This document shows positions 1 through 5,234 of a DNA stretch of 5,234 nucleotides, piece after piece (positions within the stretch are counted from its first letter, which is position 1; every line of letters starts with the position of its first letter). The position numbers and the translations under genes were made by a program. Origin of the DNA: Paraglaciecola arctica (GTDB taxonomy: Bacteria; Pseudomonadota; Gammaproteobacteria; Enterobacterales; Alteromonadaceae); contig QIJM01000590.1 in the NCBI GenBank assembly GCA_003232445.1, positions 1 through 5,234 on the forward strand, written 5' to 3'. The notes under the pieces are model-generated. The model saw only the letters and a program-made list of their open reading frames with translations. It did not search any database and was not told the DNA's origin.

Positions 1-2
1 AT

Positions 3-1163
3 TTTTACCGTGCCGCCAAAGTCCGCTTTGATAATGAAGAGGGTTTTGCCGACCGCGCCCGAGATTATGTGGTGAAATTACAAGGCGGCGATGCGCAATG
101 TATGCAGCTATGGCAAAACTTTATTGATGTATCTATCGCCCACAGCGAAGAAGTGTACAACAAGCTTAATGTCAGCCTTAAACGCAGCGATGTGATGGGT
201 GAAAGTGCTTACAATAATGATTTGGCCGCAACGGTAGCAGAGCTTAAAGCGGCTGGTATCGTGGTTGAAAGCCAAGGTGCACAAGTGGCTTTCTTGCAGG
301 ACATGGCCGACAAAGAGGGCAATCCAGCAGCCTATATCGTGCAAAAGTCGGGTGGGGGATATTTGTATGCTACTACCGACCAAGCGGCTATTCGTTATCG
401 CAATGGTGTATTAGACGCTGATCGTACATTGATTTTTACTGATGTCCGCCAAGCCCTACATTTTAAACAAACCGAAATAGTCGCTCGCAAAGCGGGTTTT
501 ATTAAACCACAACAAAGCTATCAACATTGTCCATTTGGCATGATGTTAGGTAGCGATGGTAAACCTTTTAAAACCCGTACCGGCGGTACAGTTAAGTTGG
601 CCGGATTATTAGAAGAAGCCATTGAACGAGCTGAGGTACTGATCAATAAACGTGACTCCGACTTGTCAGCACAAGAGCGCAAAGCTATCGCTGACAAAGT
701 AGGTATCGGCGCAGTCAAATACGCTGACTTAAGTAAAAACCGCACAACAGATTACATTTTTAACTGGGATAGCATGCTCAGTTTTGAAGGCAACACCGCG
801 CCTTATTTACAATATGCCTACGCCCGTGTACAAAGTATTTTCAGAAAGGCTCATGTTGATGATGTGAACTTACAAGCAGATATCCAGCTGGAAGAGGTGC
901 AAGAACAACTGCTAGCAGTTAAGTTAATGCAATACGTTGAAGCTATTAAACAAGTATCAAGCGAGGCCACGCCTCATGTGCTTTGTACTTACATATACGA
1001 GCTAGCCAGTTTGTTTATGAGTTTCTACGAAGCTTGCCCAATATTAAAAGAAGGTATTGATGAGCAGACCAAAAATAGTCGTTTAATGTTAGCTCAGTTG
1101 ACCGCCAAAACGTTGCAGTCAGGTTTGGACTTGTTAGGTATTGAGACGATGGAGAAAATGTAA
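3..1163 (+). CDS. argS: Arginyl-tRNA synthetase, C-terminal part (5' truncated by window edge)
   Basis: Class I aminoacyl-tRNA synthetase that charges tRNA-Arg with arginine in the cytoplasm. The frame is already open at the first complete codon (position 3, reading FYRAAKVRFD), so the GTG at 69 is an internal codon and not the start. 386 codons are present. E. coli ArgS has 577, so roughly 190 N-terminal residues, including the HIGH ATP-binding motif, lie outside the window. Visible in fragment numbering: the degenerate KMSKS-equivalent region GMMLGSDGKPFKTRTGGT (about 179-196), typical of ArgRS where the canonical lysine motif is altered; KYADLSKNRTTDYIFNWD (about 239-256) and EGNTAPYLQYAYAR, leading into the DALR anticodon-binding domain; and the family's C-terminal end NSRLMLAQLTAKTL...GIETMEKM (about 358-386), which forms part of the tRNA-binding helix bundle. 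The gene is intact to its TAA stop and is followed by an intrinsic terminator, so it ends its transcription unit. Identification is very secure. Confidence 0.97.
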   Translation, partial: FYRAAKVRFDNEEGFADRARDYVVKLQGGDAQCMQLWQNFIDVSIAHSEEVYNKLNVSLKRSDVMGESAYNNDLAATVAELKAAGIVVESQGAQVAFLQDMADKEGNPAAYIVQKSGGGYLYATTDQAAIRYRNGVLDADRTLIFTDVRQALHFKQTEIVARKAGFIKPQQSYQHCPFGMMLGSDGKPFKTRTGGTVKLAGLLEEAIERAEVLINKRDSDLSAQERKAIADKVGIGAVKYADLSKNRTTDYIFNWDSMLSFEGNTAPYLQYAYARVQSIFRKAHVDDVNLQADIQLEEVQEQLLAVKLMQYVEAIKQVSSEATPHVLCTYIYELASLFMSFYEACPILKEGIDEQTKNSRLMLAQLTAKTLQSGLDLLGIETMEKM

Positions 1164-1194
1164 GCTTTTTAGCTACGAGCAAGACTAATCTAAT

Positions 1195-1225
1195 AACCCG
1201 CTATTTGGCGGGTTGTTTGTTTTTA
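1195..1225 (+). terminator. Intrinsic terminator of argS
   Basis: A perfect 7-bp stem, AACCCGC (1195-1201) with GCGGGTT (1208-1214), closes a 6-nt loop and is followed by a T-rich tract (GTTTGTTTTT). It lies 31 nt after the argS stop. It separates argS from the downstream flavoprotein gene. Confidence 0.88.
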
Positions 1226-1255
1226 TAGACTGACAAATTAAATGAACCTAAATGC

Positions 1256-1264
1256 TGATATATT
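1256..1264 (+). promoter_or_regulatory. Possible extended -10 promoter of the FMN reductase gene
   Basis: TGATATATT matches the extended -10 pattern TGnTATAAT with one mismatch in the hexamer. It sits 44 nt before the ATG at 1309 and just after the argS terminator, where a promoter is needed. No -35 box at 16-18 nt is convincing; a CTGACA at 1230-1235 is 23 nt away, which is too far. A second -10-like TATAAC at 1276-1281 is an alternative. This is an inference from motif and position only. Confidence 0.35.
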
Positions 1265-1293
1265 CGTATCTGCGGTATAACTATCTTTAAAAC

Positions 1294-1300
1294 AAGGGAG
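1294..1300 (+). promoter_or_regulatory. Shine-Dalgarno of the FMN reductase gene
   Basis: AAGGGAG lies 8 nt before the ATG at 1309. It is a good match to the anti-SD sequence at normal spacing and supports that start. Confidence 0.75.
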
Positions 1301-1308
1301 ACAACTAC

Positions 1309-1881
1309 ATGGTTAAAATTCTAGCGTTTGCGGGCAGTGGTAGAAAAGGCTCAGTCAATAAAAAGGTCGTAGCTATCGCCGCTAAAGGTGCACAAGAGGC
1401 AGGAGCTGAGGTAACTATCGTCAATCTGGAAGATTTTGATATGCCTATTTTTAATGAAGACTTAGAAGCAGAACAAGGCATGCCTGTTGAAGCACAAGCC
1501 TTTAAGGAGTTATTAATAAGCCATGATGGATTTTTAATTTCATCTCCTGAATACAATAGCTCCTACAGTAGCTTATTCAAAAATGCGATTGATTGGGCAT
1601 CCAGAAAAACGGGCGATGAAGCACCTATGGCCGCTTATCGAGGCAAAGTAGCTGCAATTATGGCAGCGTCGCCCGGTGGTTTAGGCGGTATGCGGGTATT
1701 GGTTGTACTGCGTATGTTGATGGAAAATTTGGGCACTATGGTGTTACCCAATCAAAAAGCGGTAGGCGGTGCATTTAAGCTGTTTGATGAACAAGGTGAT
1801 ATCACCGATGAAAAAACTGAAAAAACCTTGAAGAATTTAGGTAAAGAGCTTGTCGATACCCTGACTAAGCTAAAAGGCTAG
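1309..1881 (+). CDS. NAD(P)H-dependent FMN reductase family flavoprotein (ChrR/YieF/azoreductase-like)
   Basis: A 190-residue, single-domain, flavodoxin-like protein, the usual length for the NADPH-dependent FMN reductase family. Family members bind FMN, usually as dimers or tetramers, and reduce quinones, azo dyes, chromate or other acceptors with NAD(P)H in the cytosol. Visible motifs: the N-terminal beta strand and phosphate-binding loop GSGRKGSVN (9-17); the family signature SPEYNSSYSSLFKNAIDW (79-96), which contacts the isoalloxazine ring; and the second flavin loop SPGGLGGMR (121-129). The signature commonly reads SPEYNGS; here Ser replaces the Gly. There is no signal peptide or membrane segment. 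The gene appears monocistronic: a terminator lies upstream, its own SD is at 1294-1300, and a 170-bp gap precedes prfB. The physiological substrate cannot be read from sequence, so no gene symbol is assigned. Family assignment is secure; specific function is not. Confidence 0.9.
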   Translation: MVKILAFAGSGRKGSVNKKVVAIAAKGAQEAGAEVTIVNLEDFDMPIFNEDLEAEQGMPVEAQAFKELLISHDGFLISSPEYNSSYSSLFKNAIDWASRKTGDEAPMAAYRGKVAAIMAASPGGLGGMRVLVVLRMLMENLGTMVLPNQKAVGGAFKLFDEQGDITDEKTEKTLKNLGKELVDTLTKLKG

Positions 1882-1905
1882 TTTTTAAAAATATGAAGTG
1901 ATGTG

Positions 1906-1961
1906 AAGGGGTTAACAAGTGTTATTAAAAACAAATCAGTTCAAACTTTTCTTAACACCTT
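1906..1961. repeat. Imperfect inverted repeat and short dyad upstream of prfB
   Basis: AAGGGGTTAA (1906-1915) pairs with TTAACACCTT (1952-1961) over 10 bp with one G-A mismatch, around a 36-nt spacer. A tighter dyad, TAACA-AG-TGTTA (1913-1924), overlaps the left arm. No T-run follows directly, so it is a poor intrinsic terminator. It could be an operator or an mRNA fold, or it could be chance in AT-rich DNA. Confidence 0.25.
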
Positions 1962-2000
1962 TGCTCGTTTAATTCTAAGGCTCTCTCTATTATTAGTGTG

Positions 2001-2016
2001 TAAAATCCGTTAAAAT
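2001..2016 (+). promoter_or_regulatory. Possible -10 elements of the prfB-lysS operon
   Basis: Two TAAAAT hexamers (2001-2006 and 2011-2016), each five of six matches to TATAAT, lie 36-51 nt before the prfB start in the gap where an operon promoter is expected. Neither has a recognisable -35 box at 16-18 nt. The call rests on -10 resemblance and position alone. Confidence 0.27.
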
Positions 2017-2051
2017 CTTGTCCTTTTATTTCGAGTGCAACCCTATTATTT

Positions 2052-3150
2052 ATGTTTGAAACCAACCCAGTACATAATGCGCTAGCGGATATAAGACTAC
2101 GTGCCGATTCGCTTCGGGGGTATCTTTGACTATGATCAAAAGAAAGAACGCCTTGAAGAAGTTAATCGCGAATTAGAAAGCCCTGATGTTTGGAATGAAC
2201 CTGAGCGTGCTCAAGCCTTAGGTAAAGAAAAAGTCGCCCTTGAATTGGTAGTAGAAACCATTGTTTTATTAGAGCAGGGGACTGAGGACGTTGAAGGTTT
2301 GGTTGAACTGGCGGTTGAAGCCGAAGATCAAGACACCTTTGATGAAGCTGAGTCTGAATTAGCTGAGCTGATTAAAAAACTCGAAGTACTCGAATTTAGA
2401 CGTATGTTCTCTGGCCCCAACGACGCCAGCCATGGATATATTGATATTCAGTCTGGGTCGGGAGGAACTGAAGCACAAGATTGGGCCAATATGCTGCTAC
2501 GTATGTATTTACGCTGGGGCGAAGCGCACGGCTTTAAAACAGAATTAATTGAAGTGTCAGACGGTGATGTAGCCGGTATTAAAAGTGCCACTATTAAATT
2601 TAGCGGCGATTATGCCTTTGGTTGGATACGCACTGAGACAGGCGTGCATAGATTAGTTAGAAAATCACCTTTTGATTCTGGCAGCCGAAGACATACCTCT
2701 TTCGCCTCTGCTTTTGCCTACCCTGAAGTAGACGATGATATTGAGATTGAAATCAATCCTTCAGACTTACGTATTGATACTTACCGTGCTTCAGGTGCAG
2801 GTGGCCAACACGTTAACCGCACCGATTCGGCAGTACGTATTACTCATGAACCCACTAACATAGTGGTGCAGTGTCAAAACGATCGTTCTCAGCATAAAAA
2901 TAAAGCACAAGCCATGAAACAGTTAAAAGCCAAGCTTTATGAACACGAAATGCATAAACAGAACGAAGAAAAACAAGCCATGGAAGACGGAAAGTCCGAC
3001 ATAGGTTGGGGCAGTCAAATACGCTCTTACGTATTAGATGACTCACGGATTAAAGATTTACGCACTGGGATAGAAACCCGCAATACACAAGCCGTGTTAG
3101 ACGGCGATTTAGACAAATTTATTCAAGCCAGTTTAAAATCTGGTCTGTAA
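2052..3150 (+). CDS. prfB: Peptide chain release factor 2, with programmed +1 frameshift
   Basis: RF2 recognises UGA and UAA stop codons on the ribosome and triggers hydrolysis of peptidyl-tRNA. Translation starts at ATG 2052 (MFETNPVHNALADIRL...), runs 25 codons to CTT (2124-2126), then meets in-frame TGA (2127-2129). Shifting +1 on CTT resumes at GAC 2128 (DYDQKKERLEEVN) and continues to TAA 3148-3150. The joined product is 365 residues, the E. coli RF2 length. A GTG at 2101 in the downstream frame would replace the conserved N-terminus with unrelated residues and is not the start. Motifs fall at E. coli positions: SGSGGTEAQDW (134-144), the stop-codon-reading SPF tripeptide (205-207), and the catalytic GGQ (250-252), whose Gln is the PrmC methylation target. 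Residue 246 is Ala rather than the Thr of E. coli K-12. The SD is weak: only GAG at 2033-2035, rather distant. lysS follows 40 bp downstream. Identification is very secure. Confidence 0.97.
2116..2130 (+). promoter_or_regulatory. prfB +1 programmed frameshift site
   Basis: The site has all parts of the known RF2 recoding signal: an internal SD-like G run (2116-2120), three spacer bases TAT, the slippery codon CTT (2124-2126), and TGA followed by C (2127-2130), a poor termination context. When RF2 is scarce the ribosome pauses at TGA, the SD-like element pushes it, and tRNA-Leu re-pairs from CUU to UUU. The frame then becomes the RF2 body frame, so RF2 limits its own synthesis. Compared with the E. 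coli site, the base before the G run is C rather than A; spacing is identical. Confidence 0.95.
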
Positions 3151-3180
3151 TCAGTACCCATACTACCTCAAAGAGATATC

Positions 3181-3187
3181 AGGAAAG
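3181..3187 (+). promoter_or_regulatory. Shine-Dalgarno of lysS
   Basis: AGGAAAG precedes the ATG at 3191, with AGGA ending 6 nt before it. It supports that start and shows lysS is translated independently within the prfB-lysS transcript. Confidence 0.7.
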
Positions 3188-3190
3188 TCG

Positions 3191-4735
3191 ATGACCGAAC
3201 AAACACAAGATGAAAATAAGTTGATTGCAGAGCGCCGCGCGAAACTTTCTCACATAAGAAAAAACTGTCAATCCAATGGTTTCCCCAATGACTTTCGTCG
3301 TGAATTTTACAGTGATGAATTACAAAAATCCTTTGGTGAGCATGAAAAACCGGCTTTAGAAGAACTTGGCAAAGTGGTCAGCATTGCTGGGCGTATTTTA
3401 GCTAAACGTGGACCATTTTTGTTATTACAAGATATGGCAGGTCGTATTCAGTCTTATGCCTCTAAAGATACACAAAAAGATATTAAAGAGCGTTATGGTA
3501 GTTTGGATATCGGTGACATCATTGGTGTGAAAGGCGTGTTACACAAATCAGGTAAAGGTGATTTGTATGTCAATATGACCGAATATCAACTATTGACTAA
3601 ATCATTGCGTCCACTACCTGAAAAATTCCACGGTTTGGCCGATCAAGAAACCAAATATCGTCAACGTTATGTGGATTTGATCACTAATCAACAAACCCGC
3701 GATACTTTTATGATCCGCAGTAAAGTGGTCAGTGGCATTCGTAATTTTTTAATCGAACGCAACTTTATGGAAGTTGAAACTCCCATGTTGCAGGTGATAC
3801 CGGGCGGTGCTACAGCTAAACCTTTCACCACTCATCACAACGCACTTGATATCGGTATGTATTTACGTGTCGCCCCTGAACTTTACCTCAAGCGTTTAGT
3901 TGTGGGTGGCTTTGAGCGTGTATTCGAAATTAACCGTAATTTCAGAAATGAAGGTCTGTCTACCAGACATAACCCTGAATTTACCATGTTAGAGTTTTAT
4001 CAGTCTTATGCTGATTACCATGACCTGATGAATCTAACCGAAGAAATGTTACGTAAAGTGGCGCAAGACGTGTTGGGTACTACCATCATCAAAAACACCA
4101 CTAAAGACGCTGAAGGCAACGTAGTCAGTGAAGTAAACTACGACTTTGGTCAGCCATTTACCCGTTTAACTATGAACGAAGCTGTAATTAAATACTGGCC
4201 AGAAGCCAACGCTGACGCGATCAACGATCCTGAAAATCATTTACCAGAGCTAAAAGCGATGGCAAAACAGCTACACATAAAAGAGCCAGAAGTCGAAGGT
4301 ATTTGGGGTGCAGGCAAATACTTGTGTGAAATTTTCGAGGCTACCGCTGAAGAAAAACTCGACCAGCCCACCTTTATCACCGCTTATCCTTGGGAAGTAT
4401 CACCACTGGCACGTAGAAACGATAACGACAGTTTTATCACTGACCGTTTTGAGTTTTTTGTGGGTGGTCGTGAACTTGCCAATGGTTTCTCGGAGTTAAA
4501 TGACTCTGAAGACCAAGCTGCTCGTTTCCGTAAACAAGTCGAAGAAAAAGATGCTGGCGACGATGAAGCCATGCACTTTGACGAAGATTACATTCGTGCT
4601 TTAGAGTATGGCTTACCGCCTACAGCGGGCGAGGGCATAGGTATCGATCGCTTGGTGATGTTATTTACTGACAGCCCAACGATTAAAGACGTGATCTTGT
4701 TCCCACACATGAAGCCAGAAGTACCAGCTGAATAA
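3191..4735 (+). CDS. lysS: Lysyl-tRNA synthetase (class II)
   Basis: Cytoplasmic class IIb aminoacyl-tRNA synthetase that attaches lysine to tRNA-Lys. Length is 514 residues; E. coli LysS has 505, so it is complete. The N-terminal extension (1-60) contains the typical FPNDFRREF. The OB-fold anticodon-binding domain spans about 60-145 (VSIAGRILAKRGPFLLLQD...). The catalytic domain follows: motif 1 region RNFLIERNFMEVETPML (184-200), then GGATAKPF (205-212); motif 2 FEINRNFRNEGLSTRHNPEF (245-264), carrying the ATP-binding arginine; EVSPLARRN (402-410) and GGRELANGFSELND (425-438), which shape the lysine pocket; and motif 3 GEGIGIDRLVMLF (480-492). The start is fixed by the SD at 3181-3187 and by the family-like N-terminus. 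The prfB-lysS order is conserved in gammaproteobacteria, and the 40-bp gap has no terminator, so one operon is inferred. A strong terminator follows. No anomalies are seen. Confidence 0.98.
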   Translation: MTEQTQDENKLIAERRAKLSHIRKNCQSNGFPNDFRREFYSDELQKSFGEHEKPALEELGKVVSIAGRILAKRGPFLLLQDMAGRIQSYASKDTQKDIKERYGSLDIGDIIGVKGVLHKSGKGDLYVNMTEYQLLTKSLRPLPEKFHGLADQETKYRQRYVDLITNQQTRDTFMIRSKVVSGIRNFLIERNFMEVETPMLQVIPGGATAKPFTTHHNALDIGMYLRVAPELYLKRLVVGGFERVFEINRNFRNEGLSTRHNPEFTMLEFYQSYADYHDLMNLTEEMLRKVAQDVLGTTIIKNTTKDAEGNVVSEVNYDFGQPFTRLTMNEAVIKYWPEANADAINDPENHLPELKAMAKQLHIKEPEVEGIWGAGKYLCEIFEATAEEKLDQPTFITAYPWEVSPLARRNDNDSFITDRFEFFVGGRELANGFSELNDSEDQAARFRKQVEEKDAGDDEAMHFDEDYIRALEYGLPPTAGEGIGIDRLVMLFTDSPTIKDVILFPHMKPEVPAE

Positions 4736-4755
4736 CGAATATATTTTACATGGTT

Positions 4756-4781
4756 AAAAGGACACGTTGGTGTCCTTTTTT
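4756..4781 (+). terminator. Intrinsic terminator of the prfB-lysS operon
   Basis: A perfect 10-bp stem, AAAAGGACAC (4756-4765) with GTGTCCTTTT (4770-4779), encloses a GTTG tetraloop, and the T run continues to 4781. It starts 20 nt after the lysS stop. Because both ends are A/T runs, it could also stop - strand transcripts arriving from the convergent ketopantoate reductase gene. Confidence 0.93.
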
Positions 4782-4797
4782 GATCAACTCAACATAA

Positions 4798-4997
4798 CTC
4801 TCAGCTTTAATTATATTTTTTGGATCTGAATTTAATATTAGTGACGGCAATCCTTGGTGGGGTAGCCGCTGTGGCTTGATGTATGCTGTTGACTGGGAAT
4901 TTAAATTGTTAGGATGGATTGGTATAAGTATCGATTGGTTCGGGAAGGTAAAACCGACGTTCAACTTTTTATCCCATAAGAATCATGATGTCTCTAT
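4798..4997 (+). pseudogene. Unrecognised start-less open frame, possible gene remnant
   Basis: In the gap between lysS and the convergent ketopantoate reductase gene, one + frame is open from just after a TAA at 4795-4797 and stays open to a TAA at 5071-5073. It reads ...SEFNISDGNPWWGSRCG, then LMYAVDWEFKLLGWIGISID, then WFGKVKPTFNF. The five Trp, several Gly and alternating hydrophobic pattern look more like protein than random AT-rich DNA. There is no ATG or GTG before the TTG/ATG at 4876/4879, and no Shine-Dalgarno at a useful distance from those. The last part, beyond about 5008, overlaps panE antisense and is probably not coding. A + strand terminator-like hairpin follows at 4998-5028. 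It may be a decayed 3' end of a lost gene, or a chance open frame. I do not recognise the family and assign no function. Confidence 0.25.
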
Positions 4998-5028
4998 AGC
5001 CACCCATTCAAATAAGGGTGGTTTTCTT
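4998..5028 (+). terminator. + strand terminator-like hairpin at the 3' end of panE
   Basis: CCACCC (5000-5005) pairs with GGGTGG (5016-5021), extendable by a G-T and an A-T pair (4998-4999 with 5022-5023), around a 10-nt loop. TTTTCTT (5022-5028) follows on the + strand only. The loop contains the stop codon of the - strand ketopantoate reductase gene. By orientation it would end + strand transcripts, either read-through from lysS or a former gene at 4798-4997, and could shield panE from antisense transcription. On the - strand there is no U-run. Confidence 0.55.
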
Positions 5029-5232
5029 ATGACACTCTATTTTTTTTATTTTCTCAACCAGTTGTTGATTTAACGGTACACTGAGGTTGAATTTTCCTGC
5101 CATTTTTACAACATAACCATTGATAAACTCAATTTCACTTTGCCGATTAAAGGCAATATCCTGATGCATGGATGAATAGTTATTAGCGGTTGCATCTATC
5201 ACTTGCATCACTTTGCTGATTAGTTCGTTAGT
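5008..5232 (-). CDS. panE: 2-dehydropantoate 2-reductase (ketopantoate reductase), C-terminal end only
   Basis: The last 74 codons of a - strand gene entering from the right window edge. The frame is open to the edge (TNELISKVMQVIDATANN...), so the GTG at 5211-5209 is internal. The segment YSSMHQDIAFNRQSEIEFIN followed by GYVVKMA is the hallmark of the ApbA/PanE C-terminal domain: the SSM.QD turn, the Arg, the TEI-type Glu (here SEIE) that helps bind ketopantoate, and the INGYVV helix. NLSVPLNQQLVEKIK, corresponding to the usual ..PTPVN..L motif, closes the domain. The enzyme reduces ketopantoate to pantoate with NADPH in the cytosolic pantothenate/CoA pathway. The NADPH-binding Rossmann domain lies outside the window. 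It is convergent with lysS. Paralogues of the family are common, so the family is secure but the symbol is less so. Confidence 0.85.
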   Translation of the reverse strand, partial: TNELISKVMQVIDATANNYSSMHQDIAFNRQSEIEFINGYVVKMAGKFNLSVPLNQQLVEKIKKIECHKKTTLI

Positions 5233-5234
5233 GT

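Noticed and set aside
69..1163. A complete shorter protein starting at GTG 69
   Set aside because: The frame stays open to the window edge and the upstream residues (FYRAAKVRFDNEEGFADRAR) match ArgS, so this is a truncated argS rather than a new start.
1230..1264. CTGACA at 1230-1235 as a -35 box paired with TATATT at 1259-1264
   Set aside because: The spacer would be 23 nt, outside the 16-18 nt normally used by sigma70. The extended -10 alone is the better reading.
1305..1556. 83-codon - strand open frame opposite the FMN reductase
   Set aside because: Antisense shadow of a strongly supported gene with SD and family motifs.
2855..3046. 63-codon - strand open frame inside prfB
   Set aside because: Fully antisense to conserved RF2 sequence, with no start signal or recognisable product.
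2101..3150. RF2 as a single open frame starting at GTG 2101
   Set aside because: The first nine residues (MPIRFGGIF) do not match RF2, whereas ATG 2052 plus a +1 shift at CTT 2124 gives a full-length 365-residue RF2 with the known recoding signal.
4308..4572. Small open frames on both strands inside lysS
   Set aside because: They lie entirely within the well-conserved LysS catalytic domain and have no features of their own.
4746..4964. 72-codon - strand open frame in the lysS-panE gap
   Set aside because: No Shine-Dalgarno, no recognisable motif, and its 3' end runs through the lysS terminator hairpin. It looks like the antisense shadow of an AT-rich gap.

Overview
The window is ordinary chromosomal housekeeping DNA from a gammaproteobacterium. 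The protein matches are clearly to the E. coli-type ArgS, RF2 and LysS families. The moderate-to-low G+C, the RF2 programmed frameshift and the tight prfB-lysS pair fit a marine Alteromonadales-like organism. That genus-level guess is inference from general resemblance, not from a search.

Layout on the + strand: (1) the 3' two thirds of argS, cut by the left window edge and closed by a strong intrinsic terminator; (2) a monocistronic NAD(P)H-dependent FMN reductase-like gene with a possible extended -10 promoter and a good Shine-Dalgarno; (3) prfB (peptide chain release factor 2), starting at 2052 and read through an in-frame TGA by the classical autoregulatory +1 frameshift; (4) lysS, 40 bp downstream of prfB with no terminator between them, so almost certainly co-transcribed; (5) a strong terminator after lysS; (6) about 215 bp of intergenic DNA with an unrecognised, Trp-rich open frame that has no start codon, ending at a +-strand terminator-like hairpin. 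On the - strand, entering from the right edge, is the C-terminal end of a ketopantoate reductase (panE/apbA family) gene, convergent with lysS.

Three of the five genes serve translation: two aminoacyl-tRNA synthetases (Arg, Lys) and the factor that terminates at UGA/UAA. The flavoprotein and the ketopantoate reductase (pantothenate/CoA synthesis) are metabolic neighbours with no obvious functional tie to them. I see no CRISPR array, insertion sequence, tRNA or rRNA, and no convincing undescribed system. The points most worth a second look are the prfB recoding site, the start-less open frame at 4798-4997, and the hairpin that overlaps the stop codon of the convergent ketopantoate reductase gene.
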